Assembly: GCA_003156615.1 (NCBI GenBank)
Contig: PMHI01000341.1
Span: 1 to 6,947 of the forward strand
DNA: 6,947 nucleotides
Origin: Acidobacteriaceae bacterium
GTDB lineage: Bacteria; Acidobacteriota; Terriglobia; Terriglobales; SbA1
Direction: 5' to 3'
The position numbers were made by a program, and so were the translations under genes. The notes under the pieces were generated by a model. That model saw only the letters and a program-made list of their open reading frames with translations, was not told the DNA's origin and ran no database searches. Positions 5,296 through 6,947 of this stretch are shown here, piece after piece (the first letter of the stretch is position 1; each line of letters begins with the position of its first letter).

Positions 5296-6947
5296 ATGCC
5301 TTCCGGCGCTGCCAACCCGATTCCTCTAGCGAGCAGAGCACAAGCCAGCGATCAAGATAACTCGTCGCCCGGTCTCACGAGCGATGAAGCCAAAGCGCGG
5401 CTAGCAAAATACGGCCCGAACGCAATACCGGACACGACGATACCGGCATGGCGTATGGCGCTGGCCAAGTTTTGGGCGCCGGTCCCATGGATGCTTGAAG
5501 CCGCGATCATCCTCCAGGCAGCGCTTCACGAATATGTCCAAGCTGCCGTCATCGCTGGGCTCCTGGTATTCAACGCTGTGCTCGGGTTTTTCCAGGAGGG
5601 ACGCGCACAGGCTACTCTTGCCGCGCTGAAATCGCGGCTCGCTCTTACGGCTTCGGTGCAGCGCGACGGCGGCTGGAAGGATATACCCGCGACTGAACTG
5701 GTGCCAGGCGACAGGGTAAAGCTGTCGCTCGGTGGAGTGGTTGCAGCCGACGTAAAGCTGGTCGAGGGCTCGATCCTGCTCGACCAGTCCATGCTCACCG
5801 GCGAGTCCATCCCCATCGAAGCCGGACCGGGTTTCGAAACTTACGCCGGGGCGTTGGTACGGCGCGGAGAAGCCACGGCGATCGTCACCGCAACCGGGGC
5901 CAGCACGAAGTTTGGGCACACCGCGGAACTCGTCCGCACCGCCCATGTCGAAAGTACCCAGCAAAAAACCGTTGTACGCGTGGTGCGAAATCTTGCCATC
6001 TTCAATGGCGTAATCATCATAATGCTGGTGGCTTACGCCCATGCCCGTAAAATGCCGATTGGCGAGATCATTCCCCTAGTTCTCACGGCAGTTCTGGCCT
6101 CCATTCCGGTAGCGCTGCCCGCCACGTTTACCCTGGCAGCGGCGCTGGGCGCAAAAGCTCTGGGGCGCTTGGGTGTGCTTCCAACACGATTGTCAGCCGT
6201 GGACGAGGCGGCAACGCTGGACGTTCTTTGCTCGGACAAAACGGGGACGTTAACGCGCAACGAACTGGCGGTAACTGCCGTCCGTCCTGCGCCTGGCTTC
6301 GATGAAGGGCGCGTGCTGGCAATGGCGGCCCTAGCCAGTTCCGATGGCGGACAGGATCCCGTAGACAAAGCCATCCGGGCTGCCGCCACAAAAGAAAATA
6401 CCCCCAATCTACCGAAACTGACCAAGTTCATCCCGTTCGATCCAGCGACGAAAATGTCCGAGGCGATAGCCGTGGATGCCAACGGCGGCGCGCTGCGTGC
6501 CGTGAAAGGCGCGTTCGCGGCGGTGATCAAACTGACCGACCCAGTGGCAACAGCAGCTGCCACGGCGCAAGAATTAGAGGAGAAAGGTTATCGGGTTCTG
6601 GCTGTTGCCGTGGGCACAACGACGAAGATGCAACTCGCAGGAATCATCGCGCTGAGCGACCCACCTCGCACGGATGCGGCCCAGCTTATCAAGGAGCTTC
6701 ACGGTTTGGGGGTGAGCACCGTGATGGTGACCGGCGATGCACCGGCCACGGCGGCGATCATCGCGCGAGCGGTGGGACTGGACGGAGCGATCTGTCCGCC
6801 CGGCCCAACCCCGGAGAGTGTTCGCGTAGAAGACTTTGCGGTCTTTGCCGGAGTGCTTCCAGAAGATAAGTATCACCTCGTCAAGGCGTTCCAGAAGAGC
6901 GGTCACACCGTCGGCATGTGCGGCGATGGCGCCAATGACGCGCCCGC
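5296..6947 (+). CDS. P3A-type plasma-membrane H+-efflux P-type ATPase (3' end outside window)
   Basis: The frame is open from ATG 5296 to the window end: 550 codons plus 2 nt, of an expected 750-900. Landmarks in order: a cation-ATPase N-terminal segment GLTSDEAKARLAKYGPNAIP (26-45); FWAPVPWMLEA before TM1; TM1-TM2 (about 63-100) ending FNAVLGFFQEGRA; the actuator-domain loop MLTGESIPIE (166-175); TM3 (about 230-249); TM4 with SIPVALPATFTLA (269-281), where PVALP is typical of proton pumps; the phosphorylation motif SDKTGTLT with D314; nucleotide-binding KGAF (404-407); TGDAP (479-483); and the hinge GDGANDAP (543-550), cut at the edge. This set identifies an inner-membrane pump that extrudes H+ at the cost of ATP. 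All visible catalytic residues are intact; small departures are MCGDGAND for the usual MTGDGVND. TM5-TM10 and the M6 proton-binding Asp lie outside. Only GGTGA is seen 4 nt upstream, so translation may depend on coupling to the upstream ORF. GTG 5260 is an alternative start without a ribosome-binding site. Confidence 0.93.
   Translation, partial: MPSGAANPIPLASRAQASDQDNSSPGLTSDEAKARLAKYGPNAIPDTTIPAWRMALAKFWAPVPWMLEAAIILQAALHEYVQAAVIAGLLVFNAVLGFFQEGRAQATLAALKSRLALTASVQRDGGWKDIPATELVPGDRVKLSLGGVVAADVKLVEGSILLDQSMLTGESIPIEAGPGFETYAGALVRRGEATAIVTATGASTKFGHTAELVRTAHVESTQQKTVVRVVRNLAIFNGVIIIMLVAYAHARKMPIGEIIPLVLTAVLASIPVALPATFTLAAALGAKALGRLGVLPTRLSAVDEAATLDVLCSDKTGTLTRNELAVTAVRPAPGFDEGRVLAMAALASSDGGQDPVDKAIRAAATKENTPNLPKLTKFIPFDPATKMSEAIAVDANGGALRAVKGAFAAVIKLTDPVATAAATAQELEEKGYRVLAVAVGTTTKMQLAGIIALSDPPRTDAAQLIKELHGLGVSTVMVTGDAPATAAIIARAVGLDGAICPPGPTPESVRVEDFAVFAGVLPEDKYHLVKAFQKSGHTVGMCGDGANDAP

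Noticed and set aside
5401..6042. Minus-strand ORF of 213 codons opposite the ATPase
   Set aside because: The plus strand encodes a continuous P-type ATPase with all motifs here. The antisense frame is open only because of codon bias.
1..6947. CRISPR array or long tandem repeats
   Set aside because: No regularly spaced repeat units were found; repeated words are short and few.

Overview
The window comes from a Gram-negative-type bacterium with a moderately GC-rich genome. A lipobox lipoprotein of the outer-membrane-sorting (LolA/LolB-like) type, a DHA2-family drug-type exporter and a bacterial P3A proton ATPase together recall soil Acidobacteriota. That is an impression from protein style, not a proven assignment.

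Layout. Positions 1-133 carry what looks like the 3' end of a plus-strand gene converging on the next block. Positions 171-2779 are a minus-strand pair: a LolA/LolB-like lipoprotein (1898-2779) followed by a 14-helix DHA2 (EmrB/QacA-type) MFS exporter (171-1772). Diverging from them is a plus-strand TetR/AcrR-type repressor gene (2957-3634). The 177-bp gap between the two directions holds a near-consensus promoter for the lipoprotein/exporter pair (TTGGCA, 18 bp, TATAAT). Its spacer is almost entirely filled by a perfect 10-2-10 inverted repeat, a typical TetR-operator layout. The simplest reading is an inducible export operon in which the TetR protein represses lipoprotein plus exporter, and possibly itself.

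Positions 3635-5012 are gene-poor. They contain a decayed AraC-type DNA-binding domain (about 3945-4280), several small inverted repeats, a pair of GGTCAA direct repeats, a doubtful minus-strand ORF (4600-4842) and a striking 24-bp perfect palindrome at 4922-4945. The region looks like an eroded accessory junction.

From 5013 onward the plus strand carries a small unrecognised ORF (5013-5291) with a good Shine-Dalgarno sequence. It ends 4 nt before a P3A-type (plasma-membrane H+-efflux) P-type ATPase that starts at 5296 and runs off the window at 6947 after 550 codons.

The most interesting candidate is the pairing of a LolA/LolB-like lipoprotein with a DHA2 MFS exporter under a TetR switch. 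It resembles in architecture the mycobacterial LprG-Rv1410c (P55) lipid-export pair, but sits in what looks like a diderm bacterium of another phylum. No CRISPR array, rRNA, tRNA or intact insertion sequence was seen.
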